64,000 bases of DNA from Streptomyces griseosporeus (GTDB lineage Bacteria; Actinomycetota; Actinomycetes; Streptomycetales; Streptomycetaceae). Position numbers and translations under genes: made by a program. Shown here piece after piece: positions 43,169 through 53,875 of the stretch (position 1 is its first letter; every line of letters begins with the position of its first letter). Under the pieces are notes generated by a model. The model saw nothing but the letters and a program-made list of their open reading frames with translations. It was not told the origin of the DNA and ran no database searches. The DNA lies in contig NZ_BNBR01000003.1 in the NCBI RefSeq assembly GCF_014656055.1, forward strand, positions 432,482-496,481, read 5' to 3'.

Positions 43169-43996
43169 ATGCCCGTGCACAGACCCGGCTCCCCCCGCCG
43201 GCTCCCCCGCGCCCGCCTCGCTCTCACCGCCGTCGCGGCCCTGCTCGCGGCGCTCTCGTCCGCCCTGCCCGCCCGGGCCGCCGACACCCCGGCCCGCGGC
43301 TCCGCCTACATGGGCATGGGCGTCCTGGCGCACGACGGCCAGGCCGGCACGCCCGTCCCCGGCGACGCCACCCAGACGGAGGGCGTCGACGTCTCCGGCC
43401 ACCAGGGCAACGTCGCCTGGTCCACGCTGTGGGGCAGCGGCGTGAAGTGGGCCTATGTGAAGGCCACGGAGGGGACGTACTACACGAACCCCTACTTCGC
43501 CCAGCAGTACAACGGCTCGTACAACGTCGGCATGATCCGCGGCTCGTACCACTTCGCCACCCCGGACACCACCAGCGGCGCCACGCAGGCCAACTACTTC
43601 GTGGACCACGGCGGCGGCTGGTCCGGGGACGGCAAGACGCTGCCGGGCGCGCTCGACATCGAGTGGAACCCGTACGGGGCCGCCTGCTACGGCAAGACGC
43701 AGAGCGGGATGGTCACCTGGATCCGTGACTTCCTGAACCAGTACAAGGCGCGCACCGGCCGGGACGCCGTGATCTACACGGCGACGAGCTGGTGGAAGCA
43801 GTGCACCGGCAACTACGGCGGCTTCGCCTCGTACAACCCGCTGTGGATCGCCCGCTACGCCACCGACGTGGGCGAGCTGCCCGCCGGGTGGGCGTACTAC
43901 ACGATGTGGCAGTACACCTCCTCCGGCCCGACGGTCGGCGACCACGACAAGTTCAACGGGGCCTACGACCGCCTCCAGGCGCTCGCCCTCGGCTGA
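43169..43996 (+). CDS. Secreted GH25 lysozyme (1,4-beta-N-acetylmuramidase)
   Basis: 275 codons. Signal peptide of about 38 residues (ALTAVAALLAALSSALPARAAD) then a GH25 domain of about 200 residues: catalytic Asp in EGVDVSGHQG, the DIEWNPYG motif with catalytic Glu, and C-terminal LWIARYATDVG, WQYTSSG. Hydrolyses the MurNAc-GlcNAc bond of peptidoglycan; no wall-binding module. ATG at 43169 has CGGAGG upstream. Divergent from marR; followed by a hairpin terminator. Confidence 0.96.
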   Translation: MPVHRPGSPRRLPRARLALTAVAALLAALSSALPARAADTPARGSAYMGMGVLAHDGQAGTPVPGDATQTEGVDVSGHQGNVAWSTLWGSGVKWAYVKATEGTYYTNPYFAQQYNGSYNVGMIRGSYHFATPDTTSGATQANYFVDHGGGWSGDGKTLPGALDIEWNPYGAACYGKTQSGMVTWIRDFLNQYKARTGRDAVIYTATSWWKQCTGNYGGFASYNPLWIARYATDVGELPAGWAYYTMWQYTSSGPTVGDHDKFNGAYDRLQALALG

Positions 43997-44011
43997 CGCA
44001 CGGCGTCCCAC

Positions 44012-44044
44012 CGCACGGCCGCTCCCCCCGGGGGCGGCCGTGCG
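44012..44044. terminator. Bidirectional terminator after the lysozyme gene
   Basis: Perfect 11-bp inverted repeat 44012-44022 with 44034-44044, G/C rich, between the lysozyme (plus) and mini-LuxR (minus) stop codons. Confidence 0.85.
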
Positions 44045-44046
44045 TG

Positions 44047-44286
44047 TCACAGGCCCAGGGCGATCGCCACGCGGGTCAGCTCGGCCGTGCCGGCGAGGCC
44101 GAGCTTGGCGCGGATGCGGCGCAGGTAGGTGTCGACCGTGTGCGGGGAGACGCCCATCGCGCGGGCCGTCTGCAGGTAGGTGCGTCCGGCCGCGATGTGC
44201 CGCAGCGTCTCGAGCTCGCGCGGGGACAGCTCCTGCCGCGGCGCGGGGACGGGTGCTTCGGTTCGGGAAAGGGCGCTGACCCACAT
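44047..44286 (-). CDS. LuxR-type helix-turn-helix mini-protein
   Basis: 79 codons from ATG 44286. Only the LuxR DNA-binding domain is present: ELSPRELETLRHIAAGRTYLQTARAMGVSPHTVDTYLRRIRAKLGLAGTAEL. The short N-terminal extension has no receiver or ligand domain, so it is a stand-alone regulator. ATG at 44286 is preferred because GGAG stands eight bases upstream; a GTG at 44337 would add 17 residues. Divergent from the SpoIIE phosphatase gene. Confidence 0.85.
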   Translation of the reverse strand: MWVSALSRTEAPVPAPRQELSPRELETLRHIAAGRTYLQTARAMGVSPHTVDTYLRRIRAKLGLAGTAELTRVAIALGL

Positions 44287-44477
44287 GGGACGTTCTCCGG
44301 CTCCTGTCGCTGATCGGTTTTTGCTGGCTCCCGCCACTGACCGGGCGTAATGCCCGGATAAGTGCAGGTGCTCCCCTTCACGCCGGAATGCCGGACTCCG
44401 GTTGCATCGGCGCCAAGATTCTTCCGGCGGCCGCCGCTGCGTTGGTGCTCCGTGCCGCCCGGGACGATGCTGGTCCT

Positions 44478-46892
44478 GTGACGTACACGGCGACCGCCAC
44501 CATCGACGAGCGGGGCGTGCTGACCGGATGGAGCGAGGGCGCCCGGCAGCTGCTCGGCCACGAGGCCCCGGCGGTCGTCGGCCGGCCGGCCGCGGAACTG
44601 CTGGCCGGCAGCCCGGAAGGCGCCGCGCGCGCCCTGGCCGGGCGGCGGCGCTGGCACGGCAGCGTGGTCCTGCGCCACCGGGACGGACGCCGCATGGAGC
44701 TGCGGCTCCTCGCCCACCGCCGCACCCCCGAGCAGGGGGCCGCCGACTGGCTCGTCGTGACCGCCGTACCCGAGGGGCCGCCGGACGACGGGCGGGAACC
44801 GGTCGCCGAGTGGGCCTTCACCCAGTCCCCCTACACGCTCGCGGTCTTCGGCACCGACCTGCGCCTGCTGCGCGCCAACCGGCGGATGGAGCGGGCGCTG
44901 TCCCTGCCGGAGGCGGCCATGCGCGGGCTGGCCCTGCCGGACATCGCGCCCGGGGCCGCCGGCGAGGAGATCGGCCGGCAGCTGCGGCTGGCCGTGGCGA
45001 GCGGCGAGCCCACGGAGACGGCGGCCCGCCTCTCCCCCGAACTGGGCCGGCCCACCGTCCTCACCCCGCTCAAGGACGGCTCCGGGCGGGTACGGGCCGT
45101 CTGCCTCACCGCCCCCCGGCGCGCCCAGGACTCCGCAGTCCGCCCCTGGAACCAGGACACCGCCGCGCGGGTGCTGTCCCGGCCCGGCGGCACCGGCACC
45201 CGCGGCGACGGCACCGACGACCCGGGCCGCGCCGCGCAGGAACTCGCCGAGGACACCGTGCCTGGCCTCGCCGACTACGTCGCCGTGGACCTGCTCGACT
45301 CCCCCCGGCCCGCGGGCCACACCGACCCGGGGCCCGGCGGCATGCTCGTGCTGCGCCGGGCCGCCGTACGGGCGCTCCCCGGCGACGGCGGCCGCGCGCC
45401 CGGCGCCGCGGCGGGCGAGATGACCGCCTACGAACCCGGGTCGCCCCCCGCGGAGTGCCTGGCCACGGGAAGTCCCGTCCTCTACGACACCACCGACCCG
45501 GCCGTCGCCGCCTGGGCGGAGAGCGACCCGGGCGCCGCCTGGCTGCGCGCCTACGGCACCCGGTCCCTGATGGTGGTACCGCTGCTCGCCGAGGGGAACC
45601 GGCTCGGCGTCGCCCTCTTCGGCCGCCACCGCCGCCAGGAGCCCTTCGGCCCGCAGGAGCTGCGGCTCGCCGAGGACCTCACGGCACGCGCCGCCGGCGC
45701 CCTGCACAAGGCCCGCGGCTCCTCCTGGTCCCGCACCACCACGATGGCCCTGCAGCGCAGCCTGCTCCCGCACACCCTGCCCGACCAGGCGGCCCTGGAG
45801 ATCGCCACCCGCTATCTGCCCGCGGCCACCCGGGCCGGCGTGGGCGGCGACTGGTTCGACGTGATCCCGCTGTCCGCGGCCCGGGTGGCCCTCGTCGTCG
45901 GCGACGTCGTCGGCCACGGCATCCGCGCCTCCGCCACCATGGGCCGGCTGCGCACCGCCGTGCGCACCCTCGCCGACGTCGACCTGCCCGCCGACGAGCT
46001 GCTCACCCACCTCGACGACCTCGTGCTGCGCCTGGCCGCCGACGAGGGCAGCGGGGACCCGGCGGCCGAGACCGCCGGCGGCATCGGCACCACCTGCCTG
46101 TACGCCGTCTACGACCCCGTCTCGCGCCGGTGCAGCATGGCCCGGGCCGGCCATCCGCCGCCCGCCGTCGTCACCCCCGACGGCTCGGTCCGCTTCCTCG
46201 ACGTGCCCGCCGGACCGCCCCTGGGGCTCGGCGGGCTGCCCTTCGAGGTGTTCGAGACCGAACTGCCCGAGGGCAGCCTGCTCGCCCTCTACACCGACGG
46301 GCTGCTGGAGGCCCGCGACCACGACATCGACGTGGCGCTGGACAAGCTGTTCGCCGCGCTCGGCCGGCCCGCCACCTCACTCGACTCCGTCTGCGACCGG
46401 GTCCTCGCCGAGCTGCTGAGCCACCGCCCCGACGACGACATCGCCCTGCTCGTCGCCCGCACCCGCGCCCTGCACGAGGACCGGGTGGCCTCCTGGGACC
46501 TGGAGAGCGACCCGGCGATCGTCTCCCGCGCCCGCCGCGCCGCCGCCGAGCAGCTGACCAGCTGGGGGCTGGACGACGCCGCCTTCGTCACCGAGATGGT
46601 CGTCAGCGAGCTGGTCACCAACGCCATCCGCTACGGCCGCCCGCCCGTCCGGCTCCGCCTCATCCACCAGGACGACACCCTGGTCAGCGAGGTCTACGAC
46701 TCCAGCGGCACCACCCCGCACATGCGGCGCGCCCGCATCTTCGACGAGGGCGGGCGCGGCCTGCTGCTGGTGGCCCAGCTGGCCGACCGCTGGGGCACCC
46801 GGCACGACCGGGTCGGCAAGACGGTCTGGGCGGAACAGTCCCTGTCGGGGCCGGGCGCCCTGGGAGCCCTGGGCCTGGGCCTGGGCCTGTGA
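44478..46892 (+). CDS. PAS/GAF SpoIIE-family phosphatase with C-terminal ATPase (anti-sigma-type) domain
   Basis: 804 codons from GTG 44478; an ATG at 44388 gives 30 extra residues. Two PAS-like domains at the N-terminus (about 5-100 and 105-220), a GAF domain (about 240-430), the SpoIIE/PP2C phosphatase (about 440-660; GGDWFDVIPL, VVGDVVGHGIRA, ALYTDGLLEARD), and a HATPase domain of the RsbW/SpoIIAB type (about 680-790; FVTEMVVSELVTNAIRYG, VYDSSGTTP, EGGRGLLLVAQLADRWG). Such proteins control sigma factors by dephosphorylating anti-sigma antagonists. Divergent from mini-LuxR. Confidence 0.93.
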   Translation: MTYTATATIDERGVLTGWSEGARQLLGHEAPAVVGRPAAELLAGSPEGAARALAGRRRWHGSVVLRHRDGRRMELRLLAHRRTPEQGAADWLVVTAVPEGPPDDGREPVAEWAFTQSPYTLAVFGTDLRLLRANRRMERALSLPEAAMRGLALPDIAPGAAGEEIGRQLRLAVASGEPTETAARLSPELGRPTVLTPLKDGSGRVRAVCLTAPRRAQDSAVRPWNQDTAARVLSRPGGTGTRGDGTDDPGRAAQELAEDTVPGLADYVAVDLLDSPRPAGHTDPGPGGMLVLRRAAVRALPGDGGRAPGAAAGEMTAYEPGSPPAECLATGSPVLYDTTDPAVAAWAESDPGAAWLRAYGTRSLMVVPLLAEGNRLGVALFGRHRRQEPFGPQELRLAEDLTARAAGALHKARGSSWSRTTTMALQRSLLPHTLPDQAALEIATRYLPAATRAGVGGDWFDVIPLSAARVALVVGDVVGHGIRASATMGRLRTAVRTLADVDLPADELLTHLDDLVLRLAADEGSGDPAAETAGGIGTTCLYAVYDPVSRRCSMARAGHPPPAVVTPDGSVRFLDVPAGPPLGLGGLPFEVFETELPEGSLLALYTDGLLEARDHDIDVALDKLFAALGRPATSLDSVCDRVLAELLSHRPDDDIALLVARTRALHEDRVASWDLESDPAIVSRARRAAAEQLTSWGLDDAAFVTEMVVSELVTNAIRYGRPPVRLRLIHQDDTLVSEVYDSSGTTPHMRRARIFDEGGRGLLLVAQLADRWGTRHDRVGKTVWAEQSLSGPGALGALGLGLGL

Positions 46893-46900
46893 CGGCAGCG

Positions 46901-46935
46901 CGCCGCCCCGCCGGGGGAGGGACGGCGGGGCGGCG
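46901..46935. terminator. Shared terminator of the phosphatase and the Gly/His cassette
   Basis: Perfect 13-bp inverted repeat 46901-46913 with 46923-46935 in the 57-bp gap between convergent stop codons. Confidence 0.85.
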
Positions 46936-46949
46936 GGTCGGTGGGCTCC

Positions 46950-47846
46950 TTACTTGACGACCACGTCATCGGGGTGTCCGCCCGCGGGGGGCGCCTGCGG
47001 GTCGGGGGTCGGGGGTGTGCCGGTCGTTCCGGTGGACCCGGTGGATCCGGAGGACCCGGAGGAATCGGTCGTGCCGGTGGAGTCGGTCTTGCCCGGGTCG
47101 GTCTTGCCGGAGTCCTTCGGGTCCGTGGAGTCCTTCGGGTCCGTAGAGTCCTTCGGGTCCGTGGAATCGGTCTTGCCGGAGTCCGTCGAGCCCTTCGAGT
47201 CCGTGGAGCCCTTCGAGTCGGTCGAGTCCGTCGAGCCCTTCGAGTCCGGGTCGCCCGGCTTCCGCGGCTTGTCCGGGGTCGAGGGCTTGTCCGGCGTCGA
47301 GGGCTTCTCCGGGGTCGAGGAGTCGGGGGCGTGGTCGTCGGGGCAGTGGTTTCCGTTGCCGCCGCCGCTGCCGGTGCCGTTCTGACCGTCCCGGCCGTTC
47401 TGGCCGCCGCACTTGCCCCGGCCGCCACGTCCGCCGGCGCCGCCGGTGCCGCTCTGGCCGGGCTCCGTGCACACCGGCGGGGTGGTGCCCGTGCCGTTGC
47501 CGCCCTTGCCGCCGTTCCCGCCGTCGCCGCGCTGACAGTAATCGTCGTCGCCGTGGTGGTGACGGTGGTGATGGTGGTGGTGTTTCCGGTGGTGATGGCG
47601 TCCCTTGTGATCCTTCTTTTCCTCGTGCTTCTTGTGGTCGTGCTTCTTGTGGTCGTTCTTCTTGTCGTTCTTCTTGTCGTCCTTCTTCTCGTCGTGCTTC
47701 GCGTGCTCCTGGACCTGGCCGTGAGCCGTCGGCGCCGCGAGCACCGCGCCCGCCGGTATCAGAACGCCGCCGACGGCGAGGAACAGGGAGACCGCCGCGG
47801 CGGCCAGAGTGTTCTTACGGGCGGAGGGACGAGCGTTCTTTTCCAT
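46950..47846 (-). CDS. Secreted His/Lys-rich, Gly-rich and Ser/Asp-repeat protein (cassette gene 3)
   Basis: 298 codons. Signal peptide with AAAAVSLFLAVGGVLIPAGAV and cleavage after LAAP-type residues near 36. Mature protein, in order: about 55 residues of HDEKK/KNDHKK repeats and a run of consecutive His residues (HHHRKHHHHHHRHHH), a Gly-rich part with four Cys (YCQRG, PVCTEP, GKCGGQ, NHCPDD), a Pro-Asp-Lys stretch (repeated STPDKP), and a tail of STDSKGSTD, KDSTDPKD and Thr/Ser repeats. No anchor motif. ATG at 47846, with GGAG six bases upstream; another ATG at 47858 is in frame. Last of three consecutive genes. Confidence 0.85.
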   Translation of the reverse strand: MEKNARPSARKNTLAAAAVSLFLAVGGVLIPAGAVLAAPTAHGQVQEHAKHDEKKDDKKNDKKNDHKKHDHKKHEEKKDHKGRHHHRKHHHHHHRHHHGDDDYCQRGDGGNGGKGGNGTGTTPPVCTEPGQSGTGGAGGRGGRGKCGGQNGRDGQNGTGSGGGNGNHCPDDHAPDSSTPEKPSTPDKPSTPDKPRKPGDPDSKGSTDSTDSKGSTDSKGSTDSGKTDSTDPKDSTDPKDSTDPKDSGKTDPGKTDSTGTTDSSGSSGSTGSTGTTGTPPTPDPQAPPAGGHPDDVVVK

Positions 47847-47863
47847 CGGAGTCTCCATGAGAA

Positions 47864-48346
47864 TCAGTTGCCTGCCAGGACGGACCAGTCTTTTTCGAGA
47901 TAGGCCTTTTTCCAGGACCCGACCTCGGATTTCGGCATGTCGTATTTCTCGGCTATCTGCGCCTCGGTGGCGCCGCCGTTGAGAAGGACCAGGACGACCC
48001 GCACCTTGTCGGCCAGGGTGAGTTCGCCCTTGGGCTTGTCCGGCAGGTCGCTGTAGCGGGTGCAGTCGTGGGTGCCGGACTTTCCGGGCTCTCCCGGCTT
48101 TCCGGGGCTGCCGTTCTCGCCGCTGTCCCCGCCCTTGCCGCCGGCACCGCCGGTGCCGCACTCGGAGGTGCCGGCCGTGCCCTGCGCGGGCTGCGCGGAC
48201 CCGGTGGCCGTGGTGGGCGTCCGGTGGTCCGGCCCGGCGTCCGCCCCCGCGCCCGGGGTGCAGGAGATGCCGGCGGAGACCGCCACCGCAGCGGCGGCGA
48301 GGGCGAGCGAGCGGCGCCAGATCTTCCAGAGGGGGGTGGTGCTCAT
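47864..48346 (-). CDS. Secreted Gly-rich protein with transposase-like helix-turn-helix C-terminus (cassette gene 2)
   Basis: 160 codons. Signal peptide (SLALAAAAVAVSAGIS) to about residue 28; then a Gly-rich collagen-like stretch (GGAGGKGGDSGENGSPGKPGEPGKSG) with a Cys either side (SECGTGG, THDCTRY), then a 50-residue C-terminus LADKVRVVLVLLNGGATEAQIAEKYDMPKSEVGSWKKAYLEKDW. The latter reads like the N-terminal helix-turn-helix of IS-type transposases (A-x-I-A-x-x-Y-x-x-x-x-x-x-V-x-x-W-x-K). A DNA-binding fold behind a signal peptide is unexpected. ATG at 48346 after GAGGAG. Confidence 0.85.
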   Translation of the reverse strand: MSTTPLWKIWRRSLALAAAAVAVSAGISCTPGAGADAGPDHRTPTTATGSAQPAQGTAGTSECGTGGAGGKGGDSGENGSPGKPGEPGKSGTHDCTRYSDLPDKPKGELTLADKVRVVLVLLNGGATEAQIAEKYDMPKSEVGSWKKAYLEKDWSVLAGN

Positions 48347-48418
48347 GGGGTGCTCCTCGGAGTGGGAAGGAGCGGCGGGGGTGAGGACCGTGCGGGCCCT
48401 CACCCCCGCCGCCGCGGA

Positions 48419-49396
48419 TCAGACCGCGTCGCCGCCGTCGCCGCCGTCGCCGCCCACGACGCCACCGGTGCCACCGGCACCGCCGTCGCCGCCGGTGGTC
48501 CCGCCGGTGCCGCCCTTGCCGCCGTCGCCGCCCTGAACGCCACCGGCACCACCGGTGCCGCCGTCGCCGCCGGTCGTCCCGCCGGTACCGCCGGTCCCGC
48601 CGTCGCCACCCTTGACGCCACCGGCACCACCCGTGCCGCCGTCGCCGCCGGTCTTGCCGCCGTCGCCGCCCTTACCGCCGTCGCCGCCCTGAACGCCACC
48701 GGTACCGCCGGTGCCGCCCTTGCCGCCTTCGTCCTTGCCCTTGCCGCCCTTGCCGCCGTCGCCGCCCTTGACGCCACCCGCGCCGCCGGCTCCGCCGTCA
48801 CCGCCCTTCTTGGGCTCCTCCTTCTTGGGGTCCTTCTTGGGGTCGTCCTTCTTGGGGTCGTCCTTCTTCGGGTCGTCCTTCTTCGGGTCGTCCTTCTTCG
48901 GGTCGTCCTTCTTCGGGTCCTTCTTGGGGTCGTCCTTCTTCGGGTCGTCCTTCTTGTGGTCGTCCTTCTTGTGGTCGTCCTTCTTGTGGTCGTCCTTCTT
49001 GTGGTGGTCGTGCTTGCCGTGGTCGTGGTCCCAGTCGTCGTTCCAGTGGTCGTGGTGGTCGTTCCAGTGGTCGTGGTCGTGGTCGTGACCGCCGTCCTTG
49101 TACCACTTGCAGTGCCAGTGCTTCTCCCAGTGGCCGTGCTTCTTGTGCCAGTGCTTCCAGCAGTGCTTGTGCCAGTGGTGGTGACCGTGGTCGTGCTTGC
49201 TGTGGGTGGCGACCATCGTCACCGCCGCGGAATCGGGCATCGAGGTCGCCGAGGCCATTCCCGCCGCCGGCAGAACCACACCTCCGGCCCCCACCACGGT
49301 CGACGCCACGATCGTCGCGATACGGATTCCGCGCCTCGGACGACGGGTGCGGATTTCCTCGCCGTTCTCGTAACGCTTGTCGTCGATACCGGTCAT
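48419..49396 (-). CDS. Secreted His/Trp, KKDD and Gly-Gly repeat protein (cassette gene 1)
   Basis: 325 codons. Basic N-terminus, then a membrane/signal segment (IATIVASTVVGAGGVVLPAAGMASA). After it: about 70 residues of His/Trp/Lys/Asp with HGHHHWHKHCWKHWHKKHG and HDHDHDHW, then some 18 repeats of DHKKD or DPKKD (residues about 130-195), then about 130 residues of Gly-Gly repeats of the form GGxGGxGGxxGGDGG with alternating Thr, Val and Lys/Thr positions. It could bind metals or be a surface polymer. ATG at 49396; 73 bp before the next gene. First of the three genes. Confidence 0.85.
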   Translation of the reverse strand: MTGIDDKRYENGEEIRTRRPRRGIRIATIVASTVVGAGGVVLPAAGMASATSMPDSAAVTMVATHSKHDHGHHHWHKHCWKHWHKKHGHWEKHWHCKWYKDGGHDHDHDHWNDHHDHWNDDWDHDHGKHDHHKKDDHKKDDHKKDDHKKDDPKKDDPKKDPKKDDPKKDDPKKDDPKKDDPKKDDPKKDPKKEEPKKGGDGGAGGAGGVKGGDGGKGGKGKDEGGKGGTGGTGGVQGGDGGKGGDGGKTGGDGGTGGAGGVKGGDGGTGGTGGTTGGDGGTGGAGGVQGGDGGKGGTGGTTGGDGGAGGTGGVVGGDGGDGGDAV

Positions 49397-49532
49397 GATT
49401 TCTCTCCTACTTTCCGAGGGGCCTTTTCGTTGTCCGGTCTTTCCGGTTCGGCCCGTGCTTCAAGTAGGCCGGAACGCGACGACAGGGTCACGTTCCGAGG
49501 ACTCGGGACTTGACGACAGGAAGGGCAGCGGG

Positions 49533-50525
49533 TTACAAGCGGCCGCGCAGCACGGGCCCGGCCCAGTCGGGCGGCTCGGGCACCCGGGCGGGAGCCGGGG
49601 CGATACCGGCGACGCGGGAGTCCACGACGGTCGGGGTGCGGCCGCGGGGACCGGCGCCGTCCGTGGCGGCGCGCAGGGCGGCCACGAACTCCAGACAGGA
49701 GTCGTGGCGGTCGTCGGGGAGCTTGGCCAGCGCCGTCAGCAGCACCTCGTCGGCGGCCTCGGGAATGTCCGGCCGGGCGGCGGTGAGGGCGGGCGGCGGG
49801 TCGTACTGGTGCGCCCAGAGCAGGTCCATGGCGTCCTCGCGCTGGAACGGCGGGGCGCCCGTGAGCAGCTCGTGGACGACGCAGGCGAGGCTGTAGAGGT
49901 CGGACCGGCCGTCGACGGGACGGCCCGCGATGCGCTCCGGGGCCACGTAGTCGAGGGTGCCGACGAACTCGCCGGCCGTGGTGAACCCGGTGAGCGACAG
50001 GGACTTCTTCGCCAGTCCGAAGTCGGTGAGGTAGACGTGCTCGGGGTGGTCGCTGTCGATGCCCTTGGCGACCAGGACGTTGCCGGGCTTGACGTCCCGG
50101 TGGACCAGTTCGTGCGCGTGGGCCGCGTCGAGCGCGGACGCCAGCTGGGCGGCGATGCGCAGCACGGTCGGCACGGGCAGCGGTCCGTCCCGGTCGAGCA
50201 GGGCGCTGAGGTCCAGCCCGTGGACGTAGCACATGGCGATGTACAGCACGCCGTCCGCCTCGCCGGCCTCGAAGACCGGGACGATGTGGGGGTGCTCGAT
50301 GCTCGCGGCGACCCGGGACTCGTGGGCGAAACGGCGGCGGAAGGCGTCGTTGCGGGTGTACTCGGGGGCGAGCAGCTTGAGGGCGACGGTGCGGCCGAGG
50401 CGGAGGTCGGCGGCGCAGTAGACGACGGCCATGCCGCCGCGGCCCAGCTCGCGCTCGACGCGGTAGCCGGCGATCTCCGTCCCGATCCCGATGAGCGCGG
50501 AGGGGCGGCCCACCTGCCCTGTCAC
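49533..50525 (-). CDS. Soluble eukaryotic-type Ser/Thr protein kinase
   Basis: 330 codons. Kinase motifs: G-loop ELGRGGMAVVY, Lys in VALKLL, catalytic HRDVKPGN, DFGLAKK, APE as VAPERIAG. No membrane segment or PASTA domain, only a Pro/Arg-rich tail of 40 residues, so it is cytoplasmic. GTG at 50525, about 100 bp from lon in the opposite sense of neither: both are on the minus strand with kinase downstream of lon. It lies upstream of the Gly/His cassette, in the same direction, 136 bp away; a link is possible but not shown. Confidence 0.95.
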   Translation of the reverse strand: MTGQVGRPSALIGIGTEIAGYRVERELGRGGMAVVYCAADLRLGRTVALKLLAPEYTRNDAFRRRFAHESRVAASIEHPHIVPVFEAGEADGVLYIAMCYVHGLDLSALLDRDGPLPVPTVLRIAAQLASALDAAHAHELVHRDVKPGNVLVAKGIDSDHPEHVYLTDFGLAKKSLSLTGFTTAGEFVGTLDYVAPERIAGRPVDGRSDLYSLACVVHELLTGAPPFQREDAMDLLWAHQYDPPPALTAARPDIPEAADEVLLTALAKLPDDRHDSCLEFVAALRAATDGAGPRGRTPTVVDSRVAGIAPAPARVPEPPDWAGPVLRGRL

Positions 50526-50622
50526 GCCTGAATTCTATCGGTTCATCCACAGGCGCACCCATGCGGAAGGCCCGGGGCTCCCCAGCGGGAGACCCGGGCC
50601 TTCTCTCACCCCATGGCGTCCG

Positions 50623-53037
<2,415 letters not shown>

Positions 53038-53058
53038 GATCTCCCCTTCGGCAGTCAA

Positions 53059-53079
53059 GTTGAGCTATGCCGACTCAAT
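53059..53079. promoter_or_regulatory. HspR operator (HAIR) upstream of lon
   Basis: GTTGAGC-N7-ACTCAAT, matching the HAIR consensus CTTGAGT-N7-ACTCAAG at 11 of 14 positions with exact spacing, about 20 bp upstream of the lon start. HspR control of lon is established in Streptomyces. Confidence 0.8.
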
Positions 53080-53212
53080 GCTTGTGATCCACCGATTGTT
53101 CCCCGAGCCCTGTTCGCTCTCGGCGATCACGTCTCGCGAAGGGGACGACCCGCCCCATAGTGTCGGCACGGTAATAGCCGCTTCGGCTTCTCACCAATTA
53201 CAGGAGGACGGC

Positions 53213-53875
53213 GTGGACGGGATCGTGCGGGCCTGGGTCGACGGCTGGACCGTGTCGCGCGGGGCGGCCCCGCCGGTGATCGAGCCGTGGGGCTGCACCA
53301 TCGACGTCGGCCTCGACGGGCATCCCACCCGCCATGTCTTCGGCGCGCTCGGCGACGCCGTCGACGAGGCCGCCGTACGGAAGGTCGCGGACGGCGTGAC
53401 CGGGGCCGGGGTGTGGCTCAAGGTGTTCCGCGACCCGGCCGAGACCGGCGGCTGGCTCGGCCCCGCCTGGTGGATCGACCCCGAGCCCGGCTACCTCATG
53501 TCCGTGCCGCTGAGCCCGGCCGAGGACGCGCCGGCCGTCCCCGACGGATACCGGCTGCGCACCTGGGCGCGCGGCGGCGTCGTCCGCGCGATGGTCGCTG
53601 CGCCGGACGGCTCCTTCGCCGCGCGCGGGCAGATCGCCCCGACCGGCGCGACCGCGGTCGCCGACCAGATCGAGACGTCCCCCGCGCACCGCCGCCGCGG
53701 CCTCGGCAGCCTCGTCATGCGCACGCTCCAGCGCGCGGCGGCCGCACAGGGCGCGGAAACCGGCGTCCTGGCCGGCACCCCGGCGGGCCGGGCCCTGTAC
53801 GAGAGCCTGGGCTGGCGGGTGGAGGCGCTGCTGACGAGCGCGAAGTACCTCGGGAGGGGCGGCGAGCCGTCCTAG
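53213..53875 (+). CDS. GNAT-family N-acetyltransferase
   Basis: 220 codons. The C-terminal 90 residues hold the acetyl-CoA fold: V-A-D-Q-I-E-T-S-P-A-H-R-R-R-G-L-G motif (Q/R-x-x-G-x-G/A) then LAGTPAGRALYESLGWRVE. N-terminal 110 residues contain HVFGALGDA and a separate DPAETGG region. GTG at 53213 with AGGAGG five bases upstream. Substrate unknown. Convergent with the rhomboid-like gene, overlapping it by four bases. Confidence 0.9.
   Translation: MDGIVRAWVDGWTVSRGAAPPVIEPWGCTIDVGLDGHPTRHVFGALGDAVDEAAVRKVADGVTGAGVWLKVFRDPAETGGWLGPAWWIDPEPGYLMSVPLSPAEDAPAVPDGYRLRTWARGGVVRAMVAAPDGSFAARGQIAPTGATAVADQIETSPAHRRRGLGSLVMRTLQRAAAAQGAETGVLAGTPAGRALYESLGWRVEALLTSAKYLGRGGEPS

Noticed and set aside
46941..47903. 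Plus-strand Val/Leu-repeat frame opposite cassette gene 3
   Set aside because: Same reason; the repetitive hydrophobic stretch mirrors GAC/AAG codons of the sense gene.
48830..49020. Regular repeats in cassette gene 1 as a CRISPR or DNA repeat element
   Set aside because: Units of 12-15 bp are codon repeats (DHKKD/DPKKD) in a coding frame with no spacers.
48068..49513. Plus-strand hydrophobic frame with Val/Leu runs opposite the Gly/His cassette
   Set aside because: It is the antisense of His/Lys/Gly repeats; the minus-strand frames have signal peptides and ribosome sites, the plus one has neither.
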